Of a stretch of 40,120 bases of DNA, positions 1-8,736 are shown piece by piece (position 1 is the stretch's first letter; every line of letters starts with the position of its first letter). The notes under the pieces were generated by a model. It did no database searches. It worked only from the letters and a program-made list of their open reading frames with translations, and was not told the origin of the DNA. Source of the stretch: Bacteroidaceae bacterium (GTDB lineage Bacteria > Bacteroidota > Bacteroidia > Bacteroidales > Bacteroidaceae); NCBI GenBank assembly GCA_011959205.1, contig BLLV01000058.1, positions 1-40,120 of the forward strand. The letters run 5' to 3'. A program made the position numbers and the translations under genes.

Positions 1-61
1 CATGAGCAATTAACCTACGCTCATTTCCAATAAATTACACTCTTTTCGTAACTTCCATTTG

Positions 62-69
62 CAAAGATA
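62..69 (-). promoter_or_regulatory. Bacteroidota -7 box (TATCTTTG), pointing off the left edge
   Basis: The complement reads TATCTTTG, an exact match to the Bacteroidota sigma factor -7 consensus TAnnTTTG. It would drive a minus-strand transcript leaving the window. I see no good -33 TTTG partner. Confidence 0.45.
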
Positions 70-192
70 AAACAAAAACACAAATATTCGAAACTTACCG
101 GCGGTTAATGATAAATGACCGACAATTCGTCACTAATCTACCTTTTTTATATATTCAAAACAAAATAGGCACTCCGATTCTTTTTTTTATTA

Positions 193-200
193 TATATTTG
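193..200 (+). promoter_or_regulatory. Bacteroidota -7 box for the HTH-cupin regulator
   Basis: TATATTTG matches TAnnTTTG and lies 36 bases before the ATG at 236, giving a leader of about 30 bases. No clear -33 element is visible. Confidence 0.55.
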
Positions 201-235
201 CACTTTATACATTGAAAACTTATTAAAAACAAACC

Positions 236-811
236 ATGGACAGCACAAAGATTGTTGGTGAGAAAATAAAATCACTACGTGAAACAAAAGAAATCAGTGT
301 AGCCGAACTGGCCGTACGCTCGGGTCTTGCCGAAGAACAAATAGAACGAATAGAGAACAATGTAGATCTTCCCTCATTGGCTCCCCTCATCAAGATAGCC
401 CGTGCGTTAGGAGTACGTCTGGGCACTTTTCTGGACGACCAGGAAGAACAAGGGGCAGTAATCTGCCGGAAACAAGAGAGTGAGGACACCATCAGTTTCT
501 CGAACAATGCGATGGATCTGCGTACACACATGCGCTATCACTCACTGTCAAAATCAAAAGCGGACAAGCACATGGAACCTTTCATCGTGGACGTGGAGCC
601 GACAGAGGAAACCCACTTCTCGCTTTCCTCTCATGAAGGCGAAGAGTTTATCTATGTCATGGAAGGCACCATCGAAGTATGCCACGGTAAAAAATGCCAT
701 CTGATTGAAGCCGGAGACAGTATTTATTATGATTCTATCGTTCCGCATCACGTACACGGATATCAAGGACAAGCCGCCAAAATACTGGCCGTTATCTATA
801 CCCCTATTTGA
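236..811 (+). CDS. XRE-family transcriptional regulator with C-terminal cupin sensor domain
   Basis: This 191-residue protein has the common two-domain layout of HTH-cupin regulators. Residues about 8-65 form an XRE/Cro-type helix-turn-helix (EKIKSLRETKEISVAELAVRS, then SLAPLIKIARALG). Residues about 110-190 form a cupin barrel with the hallmarks EGEEFIYVMEG and the later histidine-rich strand YDSIVPHHVHGY, which could hold a metal or bind a small ligand. Such proteins usually repress or activate an adjacent metabolic operon in response to a metabolite. Only 3 bases separate its stop from the next ATG, so it is co-transcribed with the acyl-CoA synthetase and probably senses a carboxylic acid or related compound; the ligand is not readable from sequence. 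Confidence 0.9.
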   Translation: MDSTKIVGEKIKSLRETKEISVAELAVRSGLAEEQIERIENNVDLPSLAPLIKIARALGVRLGTFLDDQEEQGAVICRKQESEDTISFSNNAMDLRTHMRYHSLSKSKADKHMEPFIVDVEPTEETHFSLSSHEGEEFIYVMEGTIEVCHGKKCHLIEAGDSIYYDSIVPHHVHGYQGQAAKILAVIYTPI

Positions 812-814
812 TTT

Positions 815-2470
815 ATGATGGAATTAAGCACGAGAACCCTGGGTGACTGGCTCGAACATTGGGCCCTCACCACCCCCGATAAGGAATATATCGTATATTC
901 TGACCGGAACCTACGCTTCACCTGGCAACAATTCAACGAACGTGTGGACCACATGGCCAAAGGACTGCTCGCCATCGGTGTGAAGCGGGAAACCCACGTA
1001 GGCATCTGGGCAGGTAATGTGCCCGACTGGCTGACTTTTCTATACGCTTGCGCCAAAATCGGCGCTGTGGCCGTAACTGTAAATACCAACTACAAACAGG
1101 CGGAACTGGAATATCTCTGTCAGAACTCGGACATGCACACACTGTGTATCGTGAACGGTGACCGTGGCAGTGACGACTATGTGAACATGGTCTACGCCAT
1201 GCTGCCCGAACTAAAGACCAGCCAGCGCGGATATCTGAAGAGCAAACGCTTCCCCTGCATGAAGAACGTGATTTACATCGGTCCCGAAAAATACCGGGGC
1301 ATGTACAACACTTCCGAGATTCTGCTTCTGGGATGTAACATAGACGATGATGAGCTGCTGGAAGCGAAAGCGAAGGTGGACTGCCACGACACGGTAAACA
1401 TGCAGTACACTTCGGGCACGACCGGTTTCCCAAAAGGAGTCATGCTTACCCATTACAACATCAGCAACAATGGTTTCCTGACAGGCGAGCACATGAAATT
1501 CACCTCCGATGACAAACTATGCGTCTGTGTGCCCCTGTTCCATTGCTTCGGAGTGGTATTGGCCACCATGAACTGCCTTACCCATGGATGCACACAGGTG
1601 ATGGTGGAGCGTTTCGACCCGCTGCTGGTGCTCGCCTCCATCCACAAGGAACGCTGCACAGCCTTGTACGGGGTTCCTACCATGTTCATTGCCGAGCTGA
1701 ACCATCCCATGTTCGATATGTTCGATATGTCCAGTCTGCGCACCGGCATTATGGCAGGATCGCTCTGTCCGGTGGAACTGATGAAGCGTGTGGAAGAGAA
1801 AATGTTTATGAAGGTCACCAGTGTGTATGGACTCACAGAGGCCTCTCCCGGCATGACTGCCTCCCGCATCGACGATCCGTTTGATGTACGCTGCAACACA
1901 GTGGGGCATGACTTCGAGTTTACAGAAGTGAAAGTGATCGACCCGGAAACAGGCGAGGAATGTTCCGTAGGCGTACAAGGCGAGATGTGCAACAAAGGAT
2001 ATAACACCATGAAGGGATATTACAAAAACCCCGAAGCAACCGCCGAAGTGATAGACCGGAACGGATTTCTCCACTCAGGAGACCTGGGGGTGAAAGACGA
2101 AGAGGGTAATTATCGTATTACAGGACGGATAAAAGACATGATTATCCGTGGCGGAGAGAATATCTATCCACGGGAAATAGAAGAGTTCCTGTATCAAATG
2201 GAAGGAATAAAAGATGTACAGGTAGCCGGCATCCCCTCCAAGAAATATGGAGAAGCGGTAGGCGCATTCATCATCTTGCACGAAGGAGTGGAAATGAACG
2301 AATTCGATGTACGCGACTTTTGCAACGGCAAGATAGCCCGTTACAAAATACCTAAATACATCTTCTTTGTTAATGAGTTCCCCATGACGGGCAGCGGAAA
2401 GATACAGAAATTCAAGTTAAAGGATGTGGGTTTGGAATTATGCCGGAAGCAAGGCATTGAGATTATTTAA
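815..2470 (+). CDS. AMP-dependent acyl-CoA synthetase / fatty acid-CoA ligase
   Basis: This 551-residue enzyme of the ANL superfamily activates a carboxylic acid with ATP to an acyl-adenylate and then forms the CoA thioester. The P-loop-like motif [11 protein letters not shown] sits near residue 200. It is followed by the motif YGLTEASP near residue 346, the ATP-binding HSGDLG near 422, the hinge region [16 protein letters not shown] near 435-450 and the C-terminal catalytic lysine region [10 protein letters not shown] near 530. Length is typical of medium- or long-chain acyl-CoA ligases; the substrate is not determined. The second codon is also ATG, so the start could be at 818. It forms an operon with the preceding HTH-cupin regulator and ends before a terminator hairpin at 2512. 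Confidence 0.92.
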   Translation: MMELSTRTLGDWLEHWALTTPDKEYIVYSDRNLRFTWQQFNERVDHMAKGLLAIGVKRETHVGIWAGNVPDWLTFLYACAKIGAVAVTVNTNYKQAELEYLCQNSDMHTLCIVNGDRGSDDYVNMVYAMLPELKTSQRGYLKSKRFPCMKNVIYIGPEKYRGMYNTSEILLLGCNIDDDELLEAKAKVDCHDTVNMQYTSGTTGFPKGVMLTHYNISNNGFLTGEHMKFTSDDKLCVCVPLFHCFGVVLATMNCLTHGCTQVMVERFDPLLVLASIHKERCTALYGVPTMFIAELNHPMFDMFDMSSLRTGIMAGSLCPVELMKRVEEKMFMKVTSVYGLTEASPGMTASRIDDPFDVRCNTVGHDFEFTEVKVIDPETGEECSVGVQGEMCNKGYNTMKGYYKNPEATAEVIDRNGFLHSGDLGVKDEEGNYRITGRIKDMIIRGGENIYPREIEEFLYQMEGIKDVQVAGIPSKKYGEAVGAFIILHEGVEMNEFDVRDFCNGKIARYKIPKYIFFVNEFPMTGSGKIQKFKLKDVGLELCRKQGIEII

Positions 2471-2511
2471 TTCAGCCCCCTGCATAAAGAGGTAAAGGAA
2501 GTTCCACAGGA

Positions 2512-2537
2512 GGGTGTCTAAAAAAGACACCTTCTTT
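2512..2537 (+). terminator. Rho-independent terminator after the acyl-CoA synthetase
   Basis: The stem GGTGTCT (2513-2519) pairs perfectly with AGACACC (2525-2531) around an A5 loop, and TTCTTTTAT follows. It lies about 40 bases after the synthetase stop. Confidence 0.75.
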
Positions 2538-2555
2538 TATTCTGCAGTAAAGTAA

Positions 2556-2563
2556 TACCTTTG
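2556..2563 (+). promoter_or_regulatory. Orphan Bacteroidota -7 box (TACCTTTG)
   Basis: An exact TAnnTTTG match between two terminators. The next ATG starts only 5 bases after the box, so any transcript from it would be nearly leaderless. The 15-codon frame from 2568 to 2615 ends in TGA and resembles nothing I recognise. Confidence 0.45.
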
Positions 2564-2636
2564 CGCCATGAACAATCAAGGACTATTAGCATTGCCAAAG
2601 TTAAGGCTTGCCTGATTTTTTTGCGAGCACAAAAAA

Positions 2637-2674
2637 GGCCATCTCAAAGTTCATTTTGAGACAGCCTCTTTTAT
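2637..2674. terminator. Bidirectional terminator hairpin
   Basis: TCTCAAA (2642-2648) pairs with TTTGAGA (2655-2661), extended by GGC/GCC after a two-base internal mismatch. T-rich tracts follow on the plus strand (CTTTTATATTTTT) and on the minus strand (complement of the A6 run at 2631-2636). It could end the mini-unit starting at 2556 and also the minus-strand RNA methyltransferase operon. Confidence 0.6.
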
Positions 2675-2858
2675 ATTTTTATAGTAGACGCTTCTACTTC
2701 AGATGCAACTACTTATCTCAAGCCGATTGCAATCTTCAACCTTTAATCTAATACTATGAAAAACACATTTATATAACACGGCAACAACAATAATTGTTCG
2801 ACCGCAGATTGTTAATAAATATTTTATTCGATGACAAATAATGACAATAGTGGCAATA

Positions 2859-3659
2859 TTAAGTAGTCCGAAGTTGCCAAAAAGCTACGGCAGCCGCAGC
2901 AGCCACATTGAGCGAATCCACCCCATGTGCCATAGGGATACGGACCACATAATCGGCTTCAGCGATTGTTTTGTGAGGAAGCCCCTCCCCCTCCGTTCCC
3001 ATCACAATAGCCAACCGAGGTTCTGCCGCCAACATGGGATGATCTATAGAGACAGAATCTTCAGTCAACGCCATGGCAGCAGTACGGAAACCGAACTTGT
3101 TCAAATCGCCAATCGTACCATCCAGCCATGTCCATGGGAGTAAAAACACCGAACCCATAGACACCCTTACCGCACGGCGATTCAACGGATCGCAAGAATT
3201 GCGCGTCAACAATACAGCATCTATCCCTAGAGCAGCAGCCGAACGGAATATCGCCCCGACATTGGTAGTGTCCACCACACCGTCTATGACTACAATCCGC
3301 CGGGCATCCCGGCAGATTTCCTCCATAGAGGGCAACACCGGACGACGCATAGCACATAGTACACCACGTGTCAGGACATAGCCAGTCAGCGTAGCCAATA
3401 ACTCTCTGTCTCCCGTATAAACGGGCACATCACCACAACGCTTGATAATATGGACAGCACAACCAGAGATATGCTTGCGCTCACACATAAGGGCAAGAGG
3501 TTCATATCCTGCATCTAAAGCCCTACTAATGACATTGGGGCTTTCGGCTACAAACAATCCTTTTCCAAGTTCCATACGCTGGCGTAACTGAGCTTCCGTC
3601 AACGTGCAGAAAACATCCACTCCGGGATGTGTCAATGATGATATTTCAATAACAGGCAT
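2859..3659 (-). CDS. TrmH/SpoU-family RNA 2'-O-methyltransferase
   Basis: This 266-residue protein transfers a methyl group from S-adenosylmethionine to a ribose 2'-OH in rRNA or tRNA. The N-terminal half resembles the substrate-binding domain found before SpoU domains (FVAESPNVISRALDAGYEPLALM). The C-terminal SPOUT knot shows all three motifs: VVDTTNVGAIFRSAAALG with the catalytic arginine, AIVMGTEGEGLP, and IPMAHGVDSLNVAAAAAVAFW. The usual proline after the motif 1 aspartate is a threonine here. It starts 35 bases after the alcohol dehydrogenase stop with no promoter box between them, so the two are likely co-transcribed. The exact RNA target cannot be inferred. Confidence 0.9.
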   Translation of the reverse strand: MPVIEISSLTHPGVDVFCTLTEAQLRQRMELGKGLFVAESPNVISRALDAGYEPLALMCERKHISGCAVHIIKRCGDVPVYTGDRELLATLTGYVLTRGVLCAMRRPVLPSMEEICRDARRIVVIDGVVDTTNVGAIFRSAAALGIDAVLLTRNSCDPLNRRAVRVSMGSVFLLPWTWLDGTIGDLNKFGFRTAAMALTEDSVSIDHPMLAAEPRLAIVMGTEGEGLPHKTIAEADYVVRIPMAHGVDSLNVAAAAAVAFWQLRTT

Positions 3660-3694
3660 ACACTCTTATATTATACTATTTTATTGTTTTTAAT

Positions 3695-4741
3695 TTACAT
3701 TCCAGTCTCCATTGCTACAGCCACCTTTATCACTCCATCCTGTCGGTTCTCAAAAATCCGGTAAGCCGTTCCTATCTGATCTAGCGGGAAACGATGTGTG
3801 ATTAATGGAGTGGTATCTATTTTTCCCACCTCTATCAAGCGAAGTATCTCAGCGCAATCACAACCATCTACACCACCGGTTTTGAAGATCAAATTCTTTC
3901 CATACATATCCGGCAGAGGAAGAGTCTGAGGACGGTCATAAAGAGCCACCAAAACAACGACAGCATTAGGGCGCGCACATTCCCATGCCAAGCGAAATGT
4001 ATCCTCCCCTCCTGCCACTTCAAAAACTACATCCGCACCACCGTGTGCACTACTTTGCAATAGAAATTCCTTACATTCCTCCGGAGTGACAACCTCCACC
4101 TGCGGATAATGTACCCTAACGAACCGGATTCTTTCGGAGGATTGTTCACAAACAACAATGCGCTGTGGCTTCCTCAGCATCACGCAAAGCAGAGTACAGA
4201 TGCCCGTAGGTCCCGCACCAATGATAAGCACCGTGTCCTCTTCGGTAATCTCCGCAATGCGAGCAGCCCAAAATCCTGTAGCAAGGATATCTCCTACAAA
4301 CAAAGCTTGCTCGTCAGTCACGGAATCGGGAATACGATTCAAGCCTTGATCAGCGTAAGGTACGCGAACATACTCCGTTTGCCCCCCGTCAATCCGGCAT
4401 CCCAAGGCCCATCCCCCGTTAGGATCGGCACAATTATTCACATATCCATGCTGGCAAAAAAAACATTCTCCACAAAAGGTTTCCACGTTGACGGTAACCC
4501 GATCGCCCGGCTTAACTAATTCCACACCACTTCCTGTCTGCTCTACAACACCCACCATCTCATGCCCCACTGTTATTCCGGGAACGGCACGTGGCACACC
4601 ACCATGTTTGATATGCAAGTCACTGGTACAAATACTTCCGAGAGTGACGCGCACAATAGCATCACGCGAGTCTTTCAACTCAGGCTTCGGTTTCTCTACC
4701 AATTCAAATTTCCCCTGTTTAATATAAGTATATGCCAACAT
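3695..4741 (-). CDS. Zinc-dependent alcohol dehydrogenase (medium-chain family)
   Basis: With the start at 4741 the protein is 348 residues, normal for the MDR family. It carries the catalytic zinc ligand region ICTSDLHIKHG and GHEMVG, the structural-zinc cysteine cluster CGECFFCQHGYVNNC, and a Rossmann nucleotide-binding motif IIGAGPTGICTLL. It probably oxidises or reduces an alcohol/aldehyde pair with NAD(P)H; the segment GGWALGCRIDGGQTEYV recalls isopropanol and formaldehyde-type dehydrogenases, but the substrate is unknown. The frame extends upstream to 4825, but a promoter box (4781-4788) lies inside that extension and GAAAGG precedes the ATG at 4741, so the shorter start is preferred. 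It heads a likely two-gene operon with the methyltransferase. Confidence 0.9.
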   Translation of the reverse strand: MLAYTYIKQGKFELVEKPKPELKDSRDAIVRVTLGSICTSDLHIKHGGVPRAVPGITVGHEMVGVVEQTGSGVELVKPGDRVTVNVETFCGECFFCQHGYVNNCADPNGGWALGCRIDGGQTEYVRVPYADQGLNRIPDSVTDEQALFVGDILATGFWAARIAEITEEDTVLIIGAGPTGICTLLCVMLRKPQRIVVCEQSSERIRFVRVHYPQVEVVTPEECKEFLLQSSAHGGADVVFEVAGGEDTFRLAWECARPNAVVVLVALYDRPQTLPLPDMYGKNLIFKTGGVDGCDCAEILRLIEVGKIDTTPLITHRFPLDQIGTAYRIFENRQDGVIKVAVAMETGM

Positions 4742-4780
4742 AGTGTTTCCTTTCTTAATGGTTACTTCTATAAAACAATG

Positions 4781-4788
4781 CAAAGATA
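4781..4788 (-). promoter_or_regulatory. Bacteroidota -7 box for the alcohol dehydrogenase
   Basis: The complement reads TATCTTTG, 39 bases upstream of the ATG at 4741. It lies within the longer reading frame and therefore argues for the shorter protein. Confidence 0.6.
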
Positions 4789-4825
4789 ATATACTGATAT
4801 AAAAACAACCACCATTTTCTGACAA

Positions 4826-5181
4826 AATGTTTTTTAATCAACCTATTTTCATCATCACTTTCTCTGGATCCCTACCATACTCTTTTTCACATTTATTGCC
4901 ACCTTTTATCTAAAAAAGTCCACCTCCATCACAATTGAGCTTCGAATCCGCAACATAAGTTGGCATTAAGAAACAAGAAACATGGGGCATATTCTATATG
5001 TACTATTTTTATTCTATCATACTATAAATCAGAATTTAAAGAGACCCTATTTTTCATTTATCGGTTACTTTGCACTTAAAAATGCACAAGTATTCTCATT
5101 ATACCTACTAATAGTGGTACATAGTTCACAAAAAAGAAGTACCTTTGCAGCCCTAAATCTCTTAATAAATGGAATAACAGT
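4826..5181. other. Divergent intergenic region between alcohol dehydrogenase and pflB
   Basis: This AT-rich region of about 350 bases is non-coding. It holds the pflB promoter box at 5140 and a weaker lookalike, TTACTTTG at 5065-5072. The second is followed by an imperfect repeat of TGCAC (5071 and 5083). The low GC and two spaced boxes suggest regulated expression of pflB, but I cannot identify an operator. Confidence 0.45.
5140..5147 (+). promoter_or_regulatory. Bacteroidota -7 box for pflB
   Basis: TACCTTTG is an exact TAnnTTTG match 34 bases before the ATG at 5182. The -33 region is not a clean TTTG. Confidence 0.6.
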
Positions 5182-7410
5182 ATGGAAATGAACAAAGTTT
5201 TTAAGGATGGATTGTGGAGTAAAGAAATCAATGTTTCAGACTTCGTACAGACCAACATTACCCCTTATGAGGGCGATGCCTCATTCCTGGCAGGCCCCAC
5301 AGAGCGAACTAAAAAAGTGTGGAACGAATGCCTCAAGGCACTGGAAGAAGAACGTGCCAATAACGGAGTTCGTTCCCTTGATAATGTAACTGTATCTACC
5401 ATCACCTCACATAAAGCAGGATACATTGACCGTGAAAACGAACTGATTGTAGGTCTTCAGACGGACGATCTTCTGCGCCGTGCCATCAAACCATACGGTG
5501 GTATCAAGGTGGTAGAAAAAGCCTGCCATGAAAACGGTGTGGAAGTAGATGAAAAAGTAAAGGATATCTTCACCCATTATCGCAAGACTCATAATGACGG
5601 TGTATTCGATGCCTATACCGAAGAAATCCGCTCTTTCCGTTCTCTCGGTTTCCTAACCGGCCTGCCCGACAACTATGCACGCGGGCGCATTATCGGTGAC
5701 TACCGCCGTTTGGCACTGTATGGTATCGACCGACTGATTGAAGCAAAACAAAAAGATTTGCGCAATATCGCCAGTCCGATGACTGACGCCCGTATCCGCC
5801 TGCGTGAGGAAGTGGCCGAACAAATCAAGGCACTGAAAGAAATAAAAGTGATGGGTGAATATTATGGACTCGATCTGAGCCGTCCCGCTACCAATGCACA
5901 AGAAGCGGTTCAATGGGTTTATATGGCATATCTTGCTGCCGTGAAAGAACAAGACGGAGCAGCCATGTCATTGGGTAACGTATCTTCATTCCTGGATATC
6001 TATATTCAGTATGATCTGGACCACGGCAAAATAGACGAGTCATTCGCTCAGGAGCTAGTGGACCAGTTTATCATCAAGTTGCGTATGATCCGTCATCTGC
6101 GTATGCAGTCATACAATGACATCTTTGCAGGTGATCCCACCTGGGTGACCGAATCTATCGGCGGACGCTTTAACGACGGACGCACCAAAGTAACAAAGAC
6201 TTCTTTCCGTTTCTTACAGACACTGTACAATCTGGGTCCTTCACCCGAGCCTAACATGACTGTACTGTGGAGTCCGGAACTGCCGGAGGGTTTCAAGGAA
6301 TTCTGTGCACAGGTTTCAATCGACACTTCTTCCATACAGTACGAAAATGATACACTGATGCGCGAAGTACGTAATTGTGACGATTATGGTATCGCCTGCT
6401 GCGTGTCTTACCAAGCTATCGGCAAACAAATCCAGTTCTTCGGAGCACGCTGCAATCTGGCCAAGGCGCTACTGCTGGCTATCAATGGCGGACGTTGCGA
6501 AAATACAGGAACTGTAATGGTGAAAGATATTCCTGTCTTGACAGGGGATTTGCTGAACTTTGAAGAAGTATGGTCCAACTATAAGAAAGTACTGATGCAA
6601 ATTGCACGTGTGTACAATGATGCGATGAACATCATTCATTATATGCACGACAAGTATTATTACGAAAAGGCCCAAATGGCATTCATTGACACCAACCCGC
6701 GTATCAATCTGGCATACGGTGTAGCCGGTTTGTCCATTGCCATTGACTCATTGTCTGCCATCAAATACGGCAAGGTACGCGCCAAACGTAATGATATAGG
6801 TTTGACCGAAGGCTTTGATATTGAAAATACATATCCTTGCTTCGGTAATGATGACGACCGTGTAGACCACTTGGGAGTAGACTTGGTTTATTTCTTCAGT
6901 GAAGAATTAAAGAAACATCCGGTATACAAAAACGCCCGTCCTACCCTGTCACTGCTGACTATCACCTCCAATGTAATGTACGGCAAGAAAACAGGTGCCA
7001 CTCCTGACGGCCGTGCCAAAGGGGTTGCTTTTGCTCCGGGCGCCAACCCGATGCACGGACGTGACAAGAACGGCGCCATCGCCTCATTGAGTTCTGTAGC
7101 CAAACTACGTTATCGTGATGCTCAAGACGGCATTAGCAACACATTCTCTATCGTACCGAAGTCACTAGGAGTAGACCGGGAAACCCGTATAGAAAATCTG
7201 GTAACTATGATGGACGGGTATTTCACCAAAGGAGCACATCACCTGAATGTAAATGTGCTAAACCGTGAAATGCTGGAAGATGCGATGGAGCATCCTGAAA
7301 AATACCCGCAACTTACTATCCGTGTATCAGGTTATGCCGTAAATTTCATCAAGTTGAGTCGTGAACATCAGCTGGAAGTAATCAGCCGTTCTTTCCACGA
7401 AAGAATGTAA
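5182..7410 (+). CDS. pflB: Pyruvate formate-lyase (formate C-acetyltransferase)
   Basis: This 742-residue glycyl-radical enzyme converts pyruvate and CoA to acetyl-CoA and formate under anaerobic conditions. The adjacent catalytic cysteines are residues 406-407 (IACCVSYQ), which mark a true pyruvate formate-lyase rather than a diol dehydratase or decarboxylase of the same superfamily. The radical glycine is residue 717 in [13 protein letters not shown] near the C-terminus. Length matches the family (about 740-760). Two ATG codons lie six bases apart at 5182 and 5188; either could be used. It is followed after 68 bases by its activating enzyme, with a long hairpin in the gap. The formate could feed formate-tetrahydrofolate ligase at 10709. 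Confidence 0.97.
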   Translation: MEMNKVFKDGLWSKEINVSDFVQTNITPYEGDASFLAGPTERTKKVWNECLKALEEERANNGVRSLDNVTVSTITSHKAGYIDRENELIVGLQTDDLLRRAIKPYGGIKVVEKACHENGVEVDEKVKDIFTHYRKTHNDGVFDAYTEEIRSFRSLGFLTGLPDNYARGRIIGDYRRLALYGIDRLIEAKQKDLRNIASPMTDARIRLREEVAEQIKALKEIKVMGEYYGLDLSRPATNAQEAVQWVYMAYLAAVKEQDGAAMSLGNVSSFLDIYIQYDLDHGKIDESFAQELVDQFIIKLRMIRHLRMQSYNDIFAGDPTWVTESIGGRFNDGRTKVTKTSFRFLQTLYNLGPSPEPNMTVLWSPELPEGFKEFCAQVSIDTSSIQYENDTLMREVRNCDDYGIACCVSYQAIGKQIQFFGARCNLAKALLLAINGGRCENTGTVMVKDIPVLTGDLLNFEEVWSNYKKVLMQIARVYNDAMNIIHYMHDKYYYEKAQMAFIDTNPRINLAYGVAGLSIAIDSLSAIKYGKVRAKRNDIGLTEGFDIENTYPCFGNDDDRVDHLGVDLVYFFSEELKKHPVYKNARPTLSLLTITSNVMYGKKTGATPDGRAKGVAFAPGANPMHGRDKNGAIASLSSVAKLRYRDAQDGISNTFSIVPKSLGVDRETRIENLVTMMDGYFTKGAHHLNVNVLNREMLEDAMEHPEKYPQLTIRVSGYAVNFIKLSREHQLEVISRSFHERM

Positions 7411-7429
7411 TATCACCTATACATTCATC

Positions 7430-7458
7430 GTAAGGGCGGGTTTAAAACCTGCCCTTAC
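7430..7458 (+). promoter_or_regulatory. Intercistronic hairpin between pflB and pflA
   Basis: A 13-pair stem runs from 7430 to 7442 and pairs with 7446 to 7458 (GTAAGGGC against GCCCTTAC, then one G-T pair and GGTT/AACC) with a three-base loop. No T-run follows, so it is not a standard terminator. It could stabilise the pflB message at its 3' end or reduce read-through, giving more lyase than activase. Confidence 0.65.
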
Positions 7459-7478
7459 CAATTTAAAAACAAATCATT

Positions 7479-8207
7479 ATGGTCAAAGTACATTCTTATG
7501 AATCAATGGGAACATTTGACGGTCCCGGTTTACGCTTAGTCGTATTTTTACAAGGATGCAATTTCCGATGTCTCTATTGTGCCAACCCCGACACAATTGA
7601 CACCAAAGGTGAAAGTACGGAAACGACAATAGACGAAATCGTACGTATGGCTGTCAGCCAAAAGGTTTTTTTCGGTAAAAAAGGAGGCGTGACTTTCAGC
7701 GGAGGCGAACCCACATTGCAGGCAAAAGCATTAATTCCGTTATTCCGGCGGTTAAAAGAACAAGATATCCACATATGTGTAGATACCAATGGCAGTATAT
7801 GGAATAAAGAAGTAGAGGCACTGCTACAATGGACGGATCTCGTATTATTGGACATAAAAGAATTTAATAATACGCGCCACCAGCAACTGACGGAACGCAG
7901 TAACGAACAAACTATATGTACCGCCGAATGGCTTGAAAAAAACAGGAAGCCTTTTTGGCTACGCTATGTATTGGTTCCCGGTTATAGCTCTTTTGAGGAA
8001 GATATACGGGCATTAGGAGAGCACTTCAAGCACTATCAAATGATTCAAAGAGTGGAAATATTACCTTATCATACATTAGGCGTACACAAATACGAAGCTA
8101 TGGGAAAAGAATACAAGTTAAATGGAATAAAAGAAAATACGCCAGAACAATTGGAAATAGCCAAAACTTTATTCAGCGAATACTTCAATACCGTATATTT
8201 AAATTAA
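7479..8207 (+). CDS. pflA: Pyruvate formate-lyase activating enzyme (radical SAM)
   Basis: This 242-residue radical SAM enzyme makes the glycyl radical on pyruvate formate-lyase using S-adenosylmethionine and an iron-sulfur cluster. The cluster motif CxxxCxxC is seen as CNFRCLYC near residue 28, and the SAM-binding GGE motif is FSGGEPTLQ near residue 75. The N-terminus VHSYESMGTFDGPGLR is characteristic of PflA. Length is usual for the family. It lies 68 bases after pflB on the same strand and is almost certainly its dedicated partner. Cells lacking it would leave the lyase inactive. Confidence 0.96.
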   Translation: MVKVHSYESMGTFDGPGLRLVVFLQGCNFRCLYCANPDTIDTKGESTETTIDEIVRMAVSQKVFFGKKGGVTFSGGEPTLQAKALIPLFRRLKEQDIHICVDTNGSIWNKEVEALLQWTDLVLLDIKEFNNTRHQQLTERSNEQTICTAEWLEKNRKPFWLRYVLVPGYSSFEEDIRALGEHFKHYQMIQRVEILPYHTLGVHKYEAMGKEYKLNGIKENTPEQLEIAKTLFSEYFNTVYLN

Positions 8208-8328
8208 ACAAACTTACTGTATCCAATTCCGCATTGACATTTAATGCCGCTTTGCTTTTGCCTTTTGCGCTACCAGATTTGAGATTCCACAACTTTTATC
8301 ATGTAAAACAAACCAATAAAGAGAAAGG

Positions 8329-8718
8329 ATGAAAACATCAGTACATTTAGTTCGTTTTGCTACAATAGGAACCCTAAACTATCTTATCACCATGCTAGTG
8401 ATATGGATCGTGATGAGTTACTTCTCATTCAAAGAAAACTATATAATAGCAAATATTATAGCATACCTCATCGCTCAGACTCACAATTTTATCTGGAGTA
8501 AATATTGGATCTTTCCCTCTAGCAATCCCCAAAATAGTCTTGGGCAACAAATAATGCTCTTTTGTACCGCTTTCGGCATTGCCTATGGCATACAACTTCT
8601 TTTTGTGGTGCTGATGATAGAAGCAATAGGAATCAAAAATTTTACCGCACAATTCATTGGAATCATAATTTATGGAATTGTAAATTTTACAGTAAATAAA
8701 AGAATAACATTTCGATAA
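8329..8718 (+). CDS. GtrA-like polytopic membrane protein
   Basis: The 129-residue protein is almost entirely hydrophobic, with four predicted membrane segments (about residues 8-28, 36-54, 77-100 and 105-124). The pattern of an early RFATIGTLNYLITMLVIW, a central AQTHNFIWSKYWIF and the closing VNFTVNKRITF is typical of the GtrA family. Members are thought to help move lipid-linked sugars across the inner membrane for glycosylation of surface polymers. It is followed after 18 bases by a short-chain dehydrogenase, so the two may be co-transcribed, but no glycosyltransferase lies nearby and the cargo is unknown. Confidence 0.85.
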   Translation: MKTSVHLVRFATIGTLNYLITMLVIWIVMSYFSFKENYIIANIIAYLIAQTHNFIWSKYWIFPSSNPQNSLGQQIMLFCTAFGIAYGIQLLFVVLMIEAIGIKNFTAQFIGIIIYGIVNFTVNKRITFR

Positions 8719-8736
8719 AAATATACTTCAAAACTG

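Larger units (their letters stand above)
1..235. other. Intergenic region at left edge, probably a divergent promoter region
   Basis: This AT-rich stretch holds no convincing gene. It carries a minus-strand TAnnTTTG box near its left end and a plus-strand box near its right end, so it probably separates a gene beyond the left edge from the regulator that starts at 236. A minus-strand ATG lies at 3..1 but too little sequence follows to judge it. Confidence 0.5.
2471..2858. other. Intergenic region with two hairpin terminators and an orphan promoter
   Basis: There is no normal gene here. From left to right it holds a terminator hairpin (2512-2537), an exact TAnnTTTG promoter box with an ATG 5 bases later (2556-2615), a second hairpin with T-runs on both strands (2637-2674), and an AT-rich tail without recognisable features. 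The arrangement could be a tiny transcription unit or a decayed mobile element. Confidence 0.5.

Noticed and set aside
4982-5191. 69-codon frame in the pflB upstream region
   Set aside because: It overlaps the promoter box and the start of pflB, and its translation is low-complexity hydrophobic sequence from AT-rich DNA.
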